DNA from: Chlorobiota bacterium
Lineage (GTDB): Bacteria > Bacteroidota > Bacteroidia > Flavobacteriales > Flavobacteriaceae
Assembly: GCA_013153655.1 (NCBI GenBank)
Contig: JAADEB010000017.1
Coordinates: 1 to 6,452 of the forward strand
Length of the DNA stretch: 6,452 nucleotides
Reading direction: 5' to 3'
Shown here piece after piece: positions 6,059 to 6,452 of this stretch (position 1 is the stretch's first letter; each line of letters begins with the position of its first letter). Under the pieces are notes generated by a model. The model was not told where the DNA came from, made no database searches, and saw only the letters and a list, made by a program, of their open reading frames with translations. Position numbers and translations under genes: made by a program.

Positions 6059-6080
6059 GGAGGCCGTCGTTGCGGAGCTT

Positions 6081-6152
6081 TGATCCCTTGGCGGCATTAC
6101 CCGCCCAGGTTCAAAGGGTATAATCTCAGCCCGTCGTGCGAGCACCCCTTCA
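6081..6152 (-). promoter_or_regulatory. TPP riboswitch (THI element)
   Basis: Read on the minus strand, all the conserved TPP aptamer blocks occur in order: GGGGTGC (6148-6142), GCTGAGA (6130-6124), TACCC (6120-6116), GAACCTG (6112-6106), TAATGCC (6099-6093) and AAGGGA (6089-6084). A short P1 can close between 6152-6150 and 6083-6081. TPP binding is known to repress downstream thiamin genes in such elements. The aptamer lies between a promoter -7 box and the TonB receptor start, which marks that receptor as a thiamin-related transporter. Confidence 0.96.
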
Positions 6153-6164
6153 TGTTATGTGCGG

Positions 6165-6172
6165 CAAATATA
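6165..6172 (-). promoter_or_regulatory. Promoter -7 box for the riboswitch-receptor transcript
   Basis: TATATTTG is a perfect match to the Bacteroidota -7 element TAnnTTTG. A start about 7 nt downstream (near 6158) would place the aptamer at the very 5' end of the RNA. No clean TTTG -33 element is seen; a GGTTTTCC stretch lies at about the right distance. Confidence 0.7.
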
Positions 6173-6190
6173 CGAGGAAATTGGAAAACC

Positions 6191-6344
6191 GTGGGATCGT
6201 TAAACCGTTAAATCGTTAAATCGTGCAATCGTTGAATCGGGAATTTCTGTTGAACAGTTGAAGAGTTGAAAAGTTGAATAGATGGGGAATTTTTGTTAAA
6301 CCGTTAAACCGTGCAATCGTTAAACCGATAATTTCTGTTGAATA
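6191..6344 (+). repeat. Octamer tandem-repeat tract (GTTRAAYM type), copy B
   Basis: Octamer units in register: 6191-6238 (six units, including GTTAAATC twice and GTGCAATC), 6249-6280 (four GTTGAANA units), 6295-6326 (four units) and 6337-6344 (one unit). The 76 bp at 6198-6273 match 3147-3222 with 4 mismatches and no gaps. The tract starts about 20 bp upstream of the receptor promoter -7 box. Confidence 0.88.
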
Positions 6345-6350
6345 GATTTT

Positions 6351-6406
6351 TTGAGTGGATTAGTGAGATAGTGATTTAGTGAATGGTTTTTTTAGTGAAA
6401 GAGTGA
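6351..6406 (+). repeat. Second octamer family (NNTAGTGA type)
   Basis: Seven consecutive 8-nt units fill 56 bp: TTGAGTGG, ATTAGTGA, GATAGTGA, TTTAGTGA, ATGGTTTT, TTTAGTGA, AAGAGTGA. Five end in AGTGA or a close variant. The word differs from the GTTRAAYM tract but has the same 8-nt period. No coding frame. Confidence 0.72.
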
Positions 6407-6415
6407 AGGAATTTT

Positions 6416-6438
6416 TTCAATGAACAATGAATAATGAA
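6416..6438 (+). repeat. CAATGAA heptamer block, copy B
   Basis: CAATGAA twice and TAATGAA once (6418-6438) are followed by an A-rich stretch ending AAAACCCAA at the window edge. The first 16 bp (6416-6431) equal 3367-3382, and the spacing from the 76-bp core is nearly the same as in copy A (142 against 144 bp). Confidence 0.72.
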
Positions 6439-6452
6439 AAATTAAAACCCAA

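Noticed and set aside
5918..6145. 75-codon minus-strand open frame covering the riboswitch
   Set aside because: It overlaps the TPP aptamer and runs out of frame into the receptor gene. The aptamer explains the conserved sequence.
3140..6344. Composite transposon flanked by long repeats
   Set aside because: The flanking repeats are direct, short-unit tracts without terminal inverted ends, and no transposase or integrase is encoded between them.

Overview
The window comes from a Bacteroidota (Bacteroidetes) chromosome. The evidence is a type IX secretion system (T9SS) type A sorting domain, promoters with the TAnnTTTG-like -7 box of that phylum, A-rich start regions without Shine-Dalgarno sites, and a CarboxypepD_reg-like domain in front of a TonB receptor plug. 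No phage structural, replication or integrase genes are visible, so the phage-tail-fibre-like proteins look like cellular surface proteins rather than prophage parts. I cannot name the genus.

Left part (1-3056, + strand). The window opens inside the 3' end of a tail-fibre-like gene. It ends in a peptidase S74 (endosialidase-type) self-cleaving intramolecular chaperone domain and a C-terminal coiled coil, and is followed by a strong hairpin terminator. After an AT-rich gap with a good Bacteroidota promoter comes a two-gene unit separated by 19 bp. The first gene encodes a very small secreted protein that is mostly a T9SS sorting domain. The second encodes a 511-residue secreted tail-fibre-like protein with about 14 glycine-rich repeats of about 15 residues and a non-S74 C-terminal domain. 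This unit ends in a terminator nearly identical to the one after the S74 gene.

Middle (2983-3663). This 680-bp stretch has no credible gene. It is packed with short-period repeats (octamers and heptamers), a 25-bp inverted repeat pair and a REP-like palindrome. It ends with two hairpin terminators facing opposite ways.

Right part (3664-6173, - strand). A 791-residue TonB-dependent outer-membrane receptor lies behind a clear TPP (thiamin pyrophosphate) riboswitch, so it is very probably the Bacteroidota thiamin outer-membrane transporter (OMR1 type). The riboswitch expression platform appears to be folded into the start codon and signal-peptide codons. A 7-bp hairpin includes the TG of the ATG and is followed by eight U's that encode part of the signal peptide, and a competing pairing connects to the aptamer 3' strand.

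Far right (6191-6452). A second copy of the octamer repeat tract lies upstream of the receptor promoter. A 76-bp core (4 mismatches) and a second block sit in the same order on both sides of the receptor at an offset of about 3,050 bp, so the thiamin-receptor unit is bracketed by direct repeats.
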